Of a stretch of 64,000 nt of DNA, positions 18,101 to 25,687 are shown piece after piece. The translations under genes were made by a program, and so were the position numbers. Source of the stretch: Terriglobia bacterium (GTDB lineage Bacteria > Acidobacteriota > Terriglobia > JAIQFV01); assembly GCA_020073085.1 (NCBI GenBank), contig JAIQFV010000005.1:124001-188000 (forward strand), written 5' to 3'. The notes under the pieces are model-generated. The model did not search any database. It was given only the letters and a program-made list of their open reading frames with translations, and had not been told where the DNA came from. Numbering within the stretch: the stretch's first letter is position 1; the number at the start of each line of letters is the position of its first letter.

Positions 18101-18916
18101 GGGTCGGCCCTGACCGCCTCGTCGGTGACCTTCACGTGGAGCGGGAGCCTCGCTTCGCAATCCTACCTACAGGTGGGGACAGTGCCGGGAGGGCAGCAGA
18201 TTTACAGTGCGGGGCAGGGGACTAACCTGTCGACCCAGGTGACGGGGCTGCCCATCGGCGGGGGCAACGTGTATGCGCGACTGTGGTCGGAGTTGGGGGG
18301 GATGTGGTGGTACAGCGACTACAGTTACTTGGCGTGCAGTGGGTGTACCCCGACGCAGGCAGCGATGACCACCCCCGCGCCGGAATCGACCTTAAGCTCC
18401 ACGATGGTGACCTTCACGTGGGGCACGAGCCTGGCGTCGGAGTGCTACCTGCAGGTGGGAACCACAGCGGGAGGGCAGGAAATTTATAGTGCCGGGGAGG
18501 GGACGAACCTGTCTTCACAGGTAATGGGCCTGCCGAATAACGGGGGTTCGGTATATGTGCGGCTGTGGTCGAAGATCGGCGGTGCCTGGCTGTTCAACGA
18601 CTACAACTACACGGCGTGCACAGGATGTACGGCGACGAAGGCCGTGATGGTGACGCCCGCCGCGGGATCGACGTTGAGTTCGCGGGCGGTGACGTTCACC
18701 TGGAGTGCGAGCTTGGCGGCGGGGTACTACTTGTTTGTGGGGACGTCGGCCGGCGGGCAGGAGATCTACAGCGCGGGGCAGGGGACGAACCTGTCGGTGG
18801 GAGTGATCGGTTTCCCGAATAACGGCAGCGCGGTGCATGTGCGGCTGTGGTCAAGGATCGGGGGAGCATGGCTGTTTAATGATTACACCTACACGGCCTG
18901 CACGGGATGCCAGTAG
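12185..18916 (+). CDS. Giant exported metzincin-like metalloprotease with LGFP, Ig, YCF48-like and C-terminal repeat modules
   Basis: A 2,243-residue protein with ribosome site GAAGGAGAGG and an N-terminal signal segment. Around residue 369 is HETGHIFWACDEY, a zinc-protease HExxH motif with Asp at the third-ligand position, followed by a Cys-rich loop and PCMMH, which could be the metzincin Met-turn. LGFP-like repeats follow (GAIRSKWQSLSGPDGSLGLP). Then come a bacterial Ig-like domain, an FN3-like domain, a carboxypeptidase-regulatory-like domain (YTISGVVTLSG) and YCF48/BNR-type propeller repeats (NDGWAVGGSGTILHTSNGG). More Ig and InlB-B-like modules precede five 94-95 residue C-terminal repeats ending in a CxGC pair. 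The last 1.4 kb is shared with the gene ending at 24150. Likely function: surface or secreted protease with many binding modules. The substrate is unknown. Confidence 0.85.
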   Translation: MFPLYRLISIVSIVLSLLVMGGFSESLLANDHIHSISSHSDWIEGFTLIIMDHNDVAAANQARDYVIRQGGRIAILIPPHAMLGWVPPEVANKLVGEHGIESVSRSPVALSNLKHNDDQTLAAVSFFNYVSSGSLIREMVLSKEMKGAPLVGDTLEHRKLSYRNFEENLRKTGSVLSPEKFPLLQENSVTMTGSVSVTLFFVESNGAHDEDKYTWSDSDEQNAYNRALAGLAWWSSKASAYGASVSFTPSIYNHASSVTQQGYEPILHPHTDDYLWINAIMANLGFTEGDNGDRVTAFNASRRLAYGTDWAYSVFIAYNPSGFFSSAPTTFADPTGDWFAYAYQGGPYVQMLFRNDGWSENNIGLVLTHETGHIFWACDEYCQPGHGCCGSCGACASSGPRPTVNNGNCQACNASWVPCMMHINEDALCEFTALQIGWTGIGRGAPDPGIFIEAANRENNKFFQNVLFPPINNVHRWDCLTCDPGNANWGKGLIQDFNGKDAGVHDALMVPDSSDFVAVIYGGMWSKFIQMNGINFNGNFILGYPIADRNCSDKDATCFSDSQLASYYGTSYHYQRFQGGALVLHKSGLNLDKTYEVHGAIRSKWQSLSGPDGSLGLPVSDEYAWQGNKRRSDFEGGTICFDPATNQTLVGCDLDANGPSASITSPSNGQTVTVSPFTVYGTASDAGHGDNGISSVSVNGFRASNDTANGSATANWSLAVALNQGSNPITVIAKDNSSNQNATSLSITVNYQPSSMPAPTLVSPANGATGVPVATTLNWNAVTGSAGYQVYLGTTNPPPFLTLTTSSPFTPTLNPTTTYYWKIASRDPNNGNAESPSPIWYFTTGAPVTYTISGVVTLSGTGLGGVTVNLSGTQSNSAITNGSGEYSFSGLGGGGNYTITPSLSGYNFNPSSLPFNSLASNQTANFTATPTSWVLQRSGTENILSVYFVNANDGWAVGGSGTILHTSNGGTSWQSQTGPSSNYHYYSVYFADANNGWAAGTAGGGVIIHTSNGGATWSVQYDGGGDGNTRLWWVTGVDANHLWAASSSGLLFSTSSGTSWQLKAMDPLWKVRFVSTNTGWATKIGGALIRTTNGGDTWETRYSPSGGGNILDLSVSDANVWALGTLPYFKIAHSSDSGLTWNLQDAGTTNVIRSVNFIDAFNGWAVGDGGTILSTNNGGEAWSVTTISEVYNLWDVACNPGGAWVVGRNGTILKYTGSMPTNADFTLSANPSSIDVNQGGSGASTVTVSSKVKFNSTVNLSCFNPPAGVTCDFNSSQVIPPPNGFVDSVLTVSVASGTSAETYNLQVQGTSGGLTHTADIALKVNVPAPITHTLTVASSNPSSGVSITVSPNDNNNQGSGSTPFIRTYNNNTSVTLTAPLTVGGNHFHLWQRNGVDDTPFAQTNIIMDADYTMTAVYLTPSLNPHFVLTSVNTPIRQHGQTEVVGDVILTCDVAGTFPTSSGFTVTYSPVFGIVNSNSGVFTFASGVASNARVAHVESEPATTGIAIGSAIWTPGSNNIITVSISGVAAVGDVIRISAIRVNAGESNLVPAMLVTGTVAAVPPGAFLVDSNTTASVANVQNEVQVAVTSTAIQACGTSCGTGTIRVAERFPSALTTVTEENDILHRPSAPFTKAASSGSTLLITIANVPPGVRVSWPGNLTGSDSLTSTLMDPATTSFTNTSLTAFASVPITYVVTGDSPTLGEFIDIPITLCPTVFIPAPPILGTGTAQVKLGPNAGTGFSGEQPSSKIVSFVPNPVNVPPDSIGVLQACTNNPAVMTNPQSGSTFTSSNLTFTWSEGSGATEYYLQVGTTLGGQELYSLSEGTNLSATVMALPTDGSTVYVRLWSKIGGLWSYNDYTYISCTGCTATKAVMTTPALGSTLSSSMTTFWWSASLGSECYLQVGTTVGGQELYSAGQGTNLSVQVPTLPTDGSPVYARLWTNIGGVWLYNDYTYMACSGCTATKAVMTSPLSGSALTASSVTFTWSGSLASQSYLQVGTVPGGQQIYSAGQGTNLSTQVTGLPIGGGNVYARLWSELGGMWWYSDYSYLACSGCTPTQAAMTTPAPESTLSSTMVTFTWGTSLASECYLQVGTTAGGQEIYSAGEGTNLSSQVMGLPNNGGSVYVRLWSKIGGAWLFNDYNYTACTGCTATKAVMVTPAAGSTLSSRAVTFTWSASLAAGYYLFVGTSAGGQEIYSAGQGTNLSVGVIGFPNNGSAVHVRLWSRIGGAWLFNDYTYTACTGCQ
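17510..18916 (+). repeat. C-terminal module array, copy 1 (five units of 282-285 bp)
   Basis: Units begin at 17510, 17795, 18077, 18359 and 18641. The whole block aligns without any gap to 22744-24150 (constant offset 5,234), with only scattered substitutions and long identical stretches, for example around 18320-18440. Confidence 0.9.
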
Positions 18917-19388
18917 AAACTTATCTGTTTGGTCTCGTCAGTCTGTTTCGTTGTTTGCTCGGTCGAGAACGATCAGCTGTCAGCCATTAGCGGGCTTTAG
19001 GAGGCTTCGGGAAATTAAAGGTTTGAAAGTTTAAAGTGAATTCCAGGCTCGGGCGAATGGTTGTTCCACTGTCAGGCATTGTTCGCCATACAAGGATCTT
19101 CGGACAACGCAGAACCCTTGGGTCTGGAGATCGTAACTTTCTCTTTCGGCAAATAGTTCTAGCCGCGTTCCGGGTCCAACGGTCCCTGACTTACCGATTA
19201 GAGACTATACCCGGCATCCCACTTTGATCAGTATCAACTGAGGTAAGACACAACCTTCTGGAGGTCAATCTTCTATTCATCGAAATCCCTCTGTTTTGCT
19301 ATTCAAGTAAACAATTGGAAGAGTAGTGAAATAAATCATCAATGAGCTCTCCATCGCCGACTTGGGTGAAAAAAAGAAGGAGGAGTCA
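18917..19388. other. Intergenic region
   Basis: About 470 bases between the giant protein and the next secreted protein. The first bases after the stop (TGTTTGGTCTCGTCAGTCTG) resemble the GTC-rich sequence after the second array at 24151. No gene or clear terminator is visible. Confidence 0.45.
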
Positions 19389-20069
19389 ATGAACAAAATC
19401 CGGCTAATGACATTAGGCCCAGTTATGTTTTTCGCGATCATCTTGAGCAGCCTGACGTTGGCAGCGAACGATCCGCCTAATGATGTTGTGAATGCTGCAG
19501 AATCAGGGATTAGGGATTTGATCAAGAGTGGAGTGTTTCACGACTTAGATCTATTGGGATTTCCTGGTCAGCATGAAATTGACGATGCAGCTCTGGGGGA
19601 AGGCTTTCAAATATTCACCGTGGGCACCGCTGTGCTCGTAGGAGATACCGCAACAAGTGATCTGTCAACAAACGCTTATCCTTTGGAGTTGTGGCAGTTT
19701 CTCGTCATGTCAAGGAGTGAAGCAAGATGCATACTGACAGTTGGTCGGGTCAAGGGCAAGTGGACGGCTGTTTCCATAGGAGCCACCGGACTTGCTATGA
19801 GACTCAGCGGAGCCATGAAGGCTTGGCCTAGATCACTGGGTTATCAATATCGATTTATTCGATTGTACCAAGCGAGCTCGGATTTTCTGGAGTTGAGCGG
19901 AACGGCGGCTGTTATTGGTTTCCTTCCCCTGGCTTCGGCCCGAGAGGCATTGAATTTGAAGAGTAGGGATTTCGACGTGCACGACATCCGTAGTTCATGG
20001 GACATTCTCAATGAAATTCGGCCCGTAGTGAAAGCCAATCTTCAAAAGGGCGAGGGCGAGAAGAGATAA
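19389..20069 (+). CDS. Exported protein of unknown function
   Basis: A 226-residue protein. ATG 19389 is chosen over 19362 because GAAGGAGGAG lies directly upstream and because it starts a clean signal peptide (IRLMTLGPVMFFAIILSSLTLAA). I do not recognise the mature domain. It contains a strand-rich middle (AVLVGDTATSD, CILTVGRVKGKWTAVSIG) and few Cys. It lies 56 bases before the papain-like protease gene on the same strand, with no terminator between, so the two probably form an operon. A role as chaperone, inhibitor or partner of that protease is possible but inferred from position only. Confidence 0.75.
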   Translation: MNKIRLMTLGPVMFFAIILSSLTLAANDPPNDVVNAAESGIRDLIKSGVFHDLDLLGFPGQHEIDDAALGEGFQIFTVGTAVLVGDTATSDLSTNAYPLELWQFLVMSRSEARCILTVGRVKGKWTAVSIGATGLAMRLSGAMKAWPRSLGYQYRFIRLYQASSDFLELSGTAAVIGFLPLASAREALNLKSRDFDVHDIRSSWDILNEIRPVVKANLQKGEGEKR

Positions 20070-20124
20070 ACCGGCCGAAGGATGCGACTCAGTGAATATT
20101 AATGTGTTCGTGGAGGCTAAAGAG

Positions 20125-23100
20125 ATGAAACCTGAAGCGTGGGCGTTTTCACGTATCGGCATCGTCATAGGAATTTTCCTTTTACTTGTGCTTATTGATT
20201 CTTGTTTTGGCCAAACCACTCTAACTCTAAATGTTTTGAGCAATACTCAGGAACATAGCGAATGGTGTTGGGCTGCATCGAGCAAGGCAGTCCTCGACTA
20301 TTACAGTCACCCCCAATCTCAATGTTCGATCGCAAACTGGGCATGGAATAGGAGCGATTGTTGTGGGAATGAGGAGTTCGTTTGGGATCATCCATGCAAC
20401 AAGCCGATTTACACATTTGGCACGCCTAGTGTTCAGGCCATTTTGTCGAACTGGGGTGTCAACAGTAGTGCATCAAGTAGCGCACTTTCACCCGATGCCA
20501 GTGTTGCTGAGATCAATGCCGGGAGACCCTTTGTAATTAGGTGGGCACTAAAGAGCTGCAACTTAGATTGCGGTCACTTTGTGGTAGGGATGGGCTGTGA
20601 TCTCGATCTGAGCAAGGCCCTTTGGATAAGCTACCAGGATCCCGCGCCAGGAATTGGATACCAGAAGCATTTATACTCTGCGGTTGTCGACGATGTCCAA
20701 CACACATGGACACACAGTCTCCAAATCACTGTCCCCGCTGGAGTTTTAGGGGACACCTATGAAAATCCATATATCATCCCTGCTGGACCCTTTCCTGTGG
20801 TCATGGGGGGGACAACAGCAGGTTTTAACAATGACCTGGCAAAAGCTCCAAGTTGCCTAAGTGGCATTGACACTTGTGGTCCCGATGTTTTCTTCAGCTT
20901 TACGGCTCCCGCTTCGGGTGACTACATTGTCTGGATCCAAGGCAATGACTGGTCATGGCCCGCCCATACATGGGTGTCTGCCGCACTTGGAGCATGCGGC
21001 TGTGCGTCGCCTCAGTCGAGTGCCCAAGGCCCAGGGGTCAATTACTATCCGATCTCAGCGATTGCCGGTACAAATTACAGAATCGTCCTTGGCGGCCAGG
21101 GGGTCCAGGAAACTGGACACTGCAGCGCGGGGACATACACGCTAGAAGTGGGTCCTTGCTCTGATCTTCACACGCCAGGCGGTCTTGCAGCCTCGGCTAT
21201 CAGTTCTACGTCAGCAAAGATGAATTGGGATGTGGCTCGACAACCCCCAGGAACTAATACGGCATTAAAGAGATACCTCCCTGGAGATACTGAGGGAGCG
21301 ATAGTATTTTCCGGTCCCGACGGGGGAGACTTCCTCGATACGGGTCTTACCCCGGGGACGACTTACTCGTATCGAGTCGCTGCTGCCCATTCATACTGCG
21401 TTCCTTTTCCGCCGCTATCAAACCCCGTTTATGTGACACTCCCCTCTTCGTACATACTTACCGTGGCTAAGGCAGGCACGGGAACTGGAGCAGTGACGAG
21501 CAATCCTCATGGGATTGATTGTGGTGCGGGATGTTCCAGTGAATTTGGTTCAGGTACTCAGGTGATCCTATCCGCACAACCAGTGGCTGGTTCCAACTTT
21601 GTAGGATGGAGCGGCGAAGGCTGCAGCGGCACGGAGTCATGTGTCGTGACGATGTCACAAGCGCGCACCGTGACTGCGACGTTCGACTTGGTTCAGCCGA
21701 ACCCGACGTTGACTGTGACCAAAAGTGGGCTGGGTATAGGCACGGTGACCAGCAATCCATCAGGAGTCAGTTGTGGATCGACCTGTTCAGCTTCGTTCCC
21801 CAATGGAACGCAAGTCAGGCTAACTCCGACCCCTCAATTTGGTTCGACTTTTGGTGGATGGAGCGGGGGTGGATGTTCAGGTACCGGACAATGTGTGGTC
21901 GGGATGAGCACTGACCAGAGCGTCCAGGTCATCTTTAATCTAATTCCCCAACCGCAGACCGGCAAGATCGTTTACATCAAAGGTGGAAATGTATGGATCA
22001 TGAACACTGATGGCACCTCGCAGACACAATTGACAAGCGGAGGTGGCGCGACGATTCCCCGGCTTGCGAACGGGGTAGTTGTGTTCCAAGAAGGGGGCCA
22101 ACTTCGTAAGACTGATGCTGCCGGAACCAGTCCGAGTCCTATTCTAAATACAGTGGGTGTCCTGGAGTACGACCTCGATCCCGCAGGTCAAAGAATAGTC
22201 ATGACCTATAATGGCATGGCCGGCTCCAATTACAGAAACTTCATCCTGTACACGATGAACTTGGATGGCTCAGGAAAAGTAGCCATCAACACGACAAGCA
22301 ACATGCATCAGTTCTGCCTTTACTGGGGCCGTGATGGATATATTTATCTGGACCAGACGATTGTTGGCGACCCTTACAAGCAAAAGGTCTTTCGTATTCC
22401 TGAGGGAGGAGTAGACAATCCGACCTTGCTGGTCAACTACTTTAGCCAGTACGCCGCTGAGGGTGGACTTTCTGGTAAGGTGGCATTTCTCTATAATCAA
22501 CCCGCGCCCAAACTGGGGATGATAAATAGCGATGGATCAGGGCAGATTGATGTGGCGAACTCCCCAGCCGGTATTTTGGGTAGGATTGCCTACGATTATG
22601 ATCAGGAGACCATCTATTTCCGCTATAACAACCAGATTTGGAGAATCAATCCCGATGGGACTGGTTTGCGGATGCTAGTTTCGAGTTTGGCTGGTACGGA
22701 TTACGATCTCGATTACGGCACGGTTGCGAAGTCATCCGGCATAGCCGCCATGACAATTCCTCCGCCGGGATCGACGCTCACCTCCTCGACGGTGACCTTC
22801 GCATGGAGCGCGGGGTCAGGGGTCTCCGAGTACTACTTGCAGGTGGGCACCACGCCGGGAGGACAGGAGCGATACAGTGTGAGCGAAGGCCTGAACCTGT
22901 CGGCCACGGTGATGGGGCTGCCGACCGACGGCAGCACGGTGTACGTGCGGCTGTGGTCGAAGATTGGGGGGCTGTGGTCCTACAATGACTACACCTATGT
23001 GTCCTGCACGGGCTGCACCACCACCAAAGCGGAGATGACGACGCCCACGCCGGAAGCGACCTTGTCCTCCTCCATGACGACCTTCTGGTGGAACGCGAGT

Positions 23101-24150
23101 TTGGGGAGCGAGTGTTATCTGCAGGTGGGGACGACCATGGGCGGGCAGGAGATCTACAGTGCAGGGCAGGGGACGAATCTTTCGGTGCAAGTGCCAGCCC
23201 TGCCTACCGACGGGAGCCTGGTGTACGCGCGGCTGTGGACCAACATCGGAGGGGTGTGGTTGTACAACGATTACACTTACACGGCGTGCAGCGGCTGCAC
23301 CGCGACCAAGGCGGTGATGACGAGCCCAGCGACAGGATCGACTCTGAACTCGTCGTCGGTGACCTTCACGTGGAGCAACAGTCTGGCCTCGCAGTACTAC
23401 CTGCAGGTGGGGACAGTGCCGGGCGGGCAGCAGATTTACAGTGCGGGACAAGGGACTAACCTGTCGACCCAGGTGACGGGGCTGCCCATCGGCGGGGACA
23501 ACGTGTATGTGCGACTATGGTCGGAGTTGGGGGGGATGTGGTGGTACAGCGACTACAGTTACTTGGCGTGCAGTGGGTGTACCCCGACGCAGGCAGCGAT
23601 GACCACCCCCGCGCCGGGATCGACCTTAAGCTCCACGATGGTGACCTTCACGTGGGGCACGAGCCTGGCGTCGGAGTGCTACCTGCAGGTGGGAACCACA
23701 GCGGGAGGGCAGGAAATTTACAGTGCGGGGGAGGGAACGAACCTGTCTTCACAGGTGATGGATCTGCCAAATAACGGGGGTGCCGTGTATGTGCGGTTGT
23801 GGTCGAAGATCGGAGGAGCGTGGCTGTTCAACGACTACACTTACACGGCGTGCACGGGATGTACAGCCACGAAGGCCGCGATGGTGACGCCTGCCTCGGG
23901 GTCAACGTTGAGTTCGCGGGCGGTGACCTTCACATGGAGCGCGGGGCTGTCGGTGGAGTACTACTTGTTTGTGGGGACGTCGGCCGGCGGGCAGGAGATT
24001 TACAGCGCGGGGCAAGGGACGAACCTGTCGGTGGAATTGAGCGGGATACCGAATAACGGCAGCACAGTGCGTGTGCGGCTGTGGTCAAGGATCGGGGGAG
24101 CATGGCTGTTTAATGATTACACCTACACGGCCTGCACGGGATGTCAGTAA
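20125..24150 (+). CDS. Large exported papain-like cysteine protease with propeller and C-terminal repeat modules
   Basis: About 1,341 residues from ATG 20125, which has GGAGG nine bases upstream; GTG 20092 is the alternative. A signal peptide is followed by a papain-like (C39/AvrRpt2-type) domain. Candidate catalytic residues are C48 in EWCWAASSKA, H151 in DCGHFVVGMG and D172 in YQDPAPG. Next come a PPC-like domain, an FN3 domain and two InlB-B/Cys-paired repeats (VGWSGEGCSGTESCVV; GGWSGGGCSGTGQCVV). A TolB-like beta propeller (GKIVYIKGGNVWIMNTDG) precedes five 94-residue repeats nearly identical to those of the gene ending at 18916. It is probably a secreted or surface cysteine protease; all three catalytic residues are visible. 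The shared C-terminus suggests that both proteases use the same anchoring or export route. Confidence 0.85.
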   Translation: MKPEAWAFSRIGIVIGIFLLLVLIDSCFGQTTLTLNVLSNTQEHSEWCWAASSKAVLDYYSHPQSQCSIANWAWNRSDCCGNEEFVWDHPCNKPIYTFGTPSVQAILSNWGVNSSASSSALSPDASVAEINAGRPFVIRWALKSCNLDCGHFVVGMGCDLDLSKALWISYQDPAPGIGYQKHLYSAVVDDVQHTWTHSLQITVPAGVLGDTYENPYIIPAGPFPVVMGGTTAGFNNDLAKAPSCLSGIDTCGPDVFFSFTAPASGDYIVWIQGNDWSWPAHTWVSAALGACGCASPQSSAQGPGVNYYPISAIAGTNYRIVLGGQGVQETGHCSAGTYTLEVGPCSDLHTPGGLAASAISSTSAKMNWDVARQPPGTNTALKRYLPGDTEGAIVFSGPDGGDFLDTGLTPGTTYSYRVAAAHSYCVPFPPLSNPVYVTLPSSYILTVAKAGTGTGAVTSNPHGIDCGAGCSSEFGSGTQVILSAQPVAGSNFVGWSGEGCSGTESCVVTMSQARTVTATFDLVQPNPTLTVTKSGLGIGTVTSNPSGVSCGSTCSASFPNGTQVRLTPTPQFGSTFGGWSGGGCSGTGQCVVGMSTDQSVQVIFNLIPQPQTGKIVYIKGGNVWIMNTDGTSQTQLTSGGGATIPRLANGVVVFQEGGQLRKTDAAGTSPSPILNTVGVLEYDLDPAGQRIVMTYNGMAGSNYRNFILYTMNLDGSGKVAINTTSNMHQFCLYWGRDGYIYLDQTIVGDPYKQKVFRIPEGGVDNPTLLVNYFSQYAAEGGLSGKVAFLYNQPAPKLGMINSDGSGQIDVANSPAGILGRIAYDYDQETIYFRYNNQIWRINPDGTGLRMLVSSLAGTDYDLDYGTVAKSSGIAAMTIPPPGSTLTSSTVTFAWSAGSGVSEYYLQVGTTPGGQERYSVSEGLNLSATVMGLPTDGSTVYVRLWSKIGGLWSYNDYTYVSCTGCTTTKAEMTTPTPEATLSSSMTTFWWNASLGSECYLQVGTTMGGQEIYSAGQGTNLSVQVPALPTDGSLVYARLWTNIGGVWLYNDYTYTACSGCTATKAVMTSPATGSTLNSSSVTFTWSNSLASQYYLQVGTVPGGQQIYSAGQGTNLSTQVTGLPIGGDNVYVRLWSELGGMWWYSDYSYLACSGCTPTQAAMTTPAPGSTLSSTMVTFTWGTSLASECYLQVGTTAGGQEIYSAGEGTNLSSQVMDLPNNGGAVYVRLWSKIGGAWLFNDYTYTACTGCTATKAAMVTPASGSTLSSRAVTFTWSAGLSVEYYLFVGTSAGGQEIYSAGQGTNLSVELSGIPNNGSTVRVRLWSRIGGAWLFNDYTYTACTGCQ
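22744..24150 (+). repeat. C-terminal module array, copy 2 (five units of 282-285 bp)
   Basis: Gap-free partner of 17510-18916. Both end in the same codons (CTGCQ then stop). Stretches near 23503-23690 match copy 1 almost base for base, which suggests gene conversion. Confidence 0.9.
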
Positions 24151-24485
24151 AGGACAGTCTGTCCGGTCAATTCGGTCTGTTCAGTCTTTTCGGTCACTTC
24201 GGCCAAAGGTCCGCGATGCTGGCGAACCGAACACTTCGTGCATTTTGTGCGGAGGGGTCTGTCTGGCTTCTTTAGTGTTGGAAACGGGTCAAGCACTGAC
24301 ATTTACTTTAGCTAGCCACCGCAGATAGTGGCTTGTCATCGTAGTATGAGTATTCCGGTAGCGCCCCCCCCCGCGGAATGGACTTGCAGCTAATGCTCGA
24401 TCATCATACGGGAGATATCTGGGCCGGTCTCCCGATGAATTCGATTCCCGTGTTGATGAAACATTTGGGAGAGCTAAGGAGTAGC
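24151..24485. other. Intergenic region with GTC-rich short repeats
   Basis: The first 60 bases are a run of degenerate short repeats (GGTCAATTCGGTCTGTTCAG, CTTTTCGGTCACTTCGG). No terminator or gene was recognised in the rest. An AAGGAG lies just before the lipoprotein start. Confidence 0.45.
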
Positions 24486-24992
24486 ATGATCGTGCTGCGC
24501 ACAATGCCGGTGACGTTACTTTTAATGATGGTCCTCTGTTCATGCTCGGACGCACCCAAACCGTCCGAGCCAATGACTCCACCTGCCGCCCACCTCGTCA
24601 CCTCAGAGGGGACACCTGTCTCAGGTGCCCCCGAACCAGAGGTGGTGCAGTTAGAGAAGATCGAGACAACTGGCACAGAAAAGCGCGTAACCGTAGGAAA
24701 CGTAGCCGGAGAGTATGTTTTGGTTTGTAATGAGGATGCCAACAATGAGGAACATGGCATACGTAGTTGTCTCTCGCCGCGTCCGCAACAAGACTATTTG
24801 CTATTTCGAGCAAACACAAGATGGCTCATCAATGGCGCGAAAGAGCCTGTGAATCTCAAATTCATGCAAGATTGGTCGGTGGCATACAACCGCGGGGAAA
24901 ACATCGGACTTTTGCCTGCAAAAAAGTCTGATGCCGAACAATTTGGCGTCTACTGGCTAATGTCGTGGACGGGGAAAAACCCTGCTCATTGA
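24486..24992 (+). CDS. Small predicted lipoprotein of unknown function
   Basis: A 168-residue protein from ATG 24486, with TAAGGAG four bases upstream. An in-frame ATG at 24378 is less likely because it places the signal peptide internally. The N-terminus (VTLLLMMVLCSCSDAPKPSEP) is a lipoprotein signal with a plausible lipobox Cys, followed by a Pro/Ser-rich linker. The mature domain is short, with one Cys pair and strand-rich segments (VTVGNVAGEYVLVCNEDAN). I do not recognise it. It overlaps the Rep-like remnant by 28 bases, which suggests that the downstream sequence was joined here secondarily. Confidence 0.65.
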   Translation: MIVLRTMPVTLLLMMVLCSCSDAPKPSEPMTPPAAHLVTSEGTPVSGAPEPEVVQLEKIETTGTEKRVTVGNVAGEYVLVCNEDANNEEHGIRSCLSPRPQQDYLLFRANTRWLINGAKEPVNLKFMQDWSVAYNRGENIGLLPAKKSDAEQFGVYWLMSWTGKNPAH

Positions 24993-25552
24993 GGGACGAC
25001 ATCCCGGCACCCCGCCACGATCAAGCTCTTCATGGACCTTCCCCTCAGCAGTCCATCGAAGAAACCTTCTCAAAACAGATTCTCCTCCTCTGGCAATCGG
25101 CTTGTGTAAGTGCGGGATTCCCCAGGCCGAATGAGCATGGTGTGGATCTTCGCAATGGAGAGCTTGCGGCTGGTTACGCCAGCAAGTGGGGGTTAGAATG
25201 TGTATTGACTAAGTCACACATCAAGAAGGGAAAGGAAGAACACAGAAGCCCGTGGGACTTGCTGAGGGACTTCGCCGAGACGGGGGATTCTGACTTTGCC
25301 GACTGGTTCAAGGCGTACGCATCAGCTTTCAAGGGAAAGCATCAGCTCTGTTGGAGTAAAGGGCTTCCCGAGGAGCTGGGGATGGGGAAAGAGAAAAGCG
25401 ATCAAGAACTTGTGGACGAGTTAAGGGAAGAAGCGGTTCTGTTGGGTACGCTGAGCCCTTCGGAATGGGCATTGTACTCAAGGCAGAGGCGCGGGCAGAC
25501 GTTCTTAAGGCTGCTGAGGTCTCTGGATGGGCAGGAGTGCAGGAACTTCTAA
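24965..25552 (+). pseudogene. C-terminal remnant of a plasmid-type replication protein (Rep)
   Basis: The 195-residue frame contains the conserved C-terminal half of the family annotated as 'protein rep': HGVDLRNGELAAGYASKWGLE, LTKSHIKKGK, SPWDLLRDFAETGD, AFKGKHQLCWSKGL and the acidic tail SDQELVDELREEAVLLGTL. These proteins initiate replication of small plasmids. The N-terminal catalytic half (HUH-type motifs) is absent, and the first 40 residues look unrelated. The GTG at 24965 overlaps the lipoprotein gene and has no ribosome site. I read this as a truncated, non-functional fragment marking past integration of a plasmid-like replicon. The family call is from memory of its signature; a profile search would settle it. 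Confidence 0.65.
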
Positions 25553-25687
25553 TACGGCTTCAAAGGATTCGGGCAGATGTTGTGGAGTCGGTGGGAGATA
25601 GACACCAAACATGAGGAGAAGGATGAGCGAGACTAATGCCAGATTTAAGTAGTGGGCCAAGAACAGGTGGATTTATAATGGCTGTCT

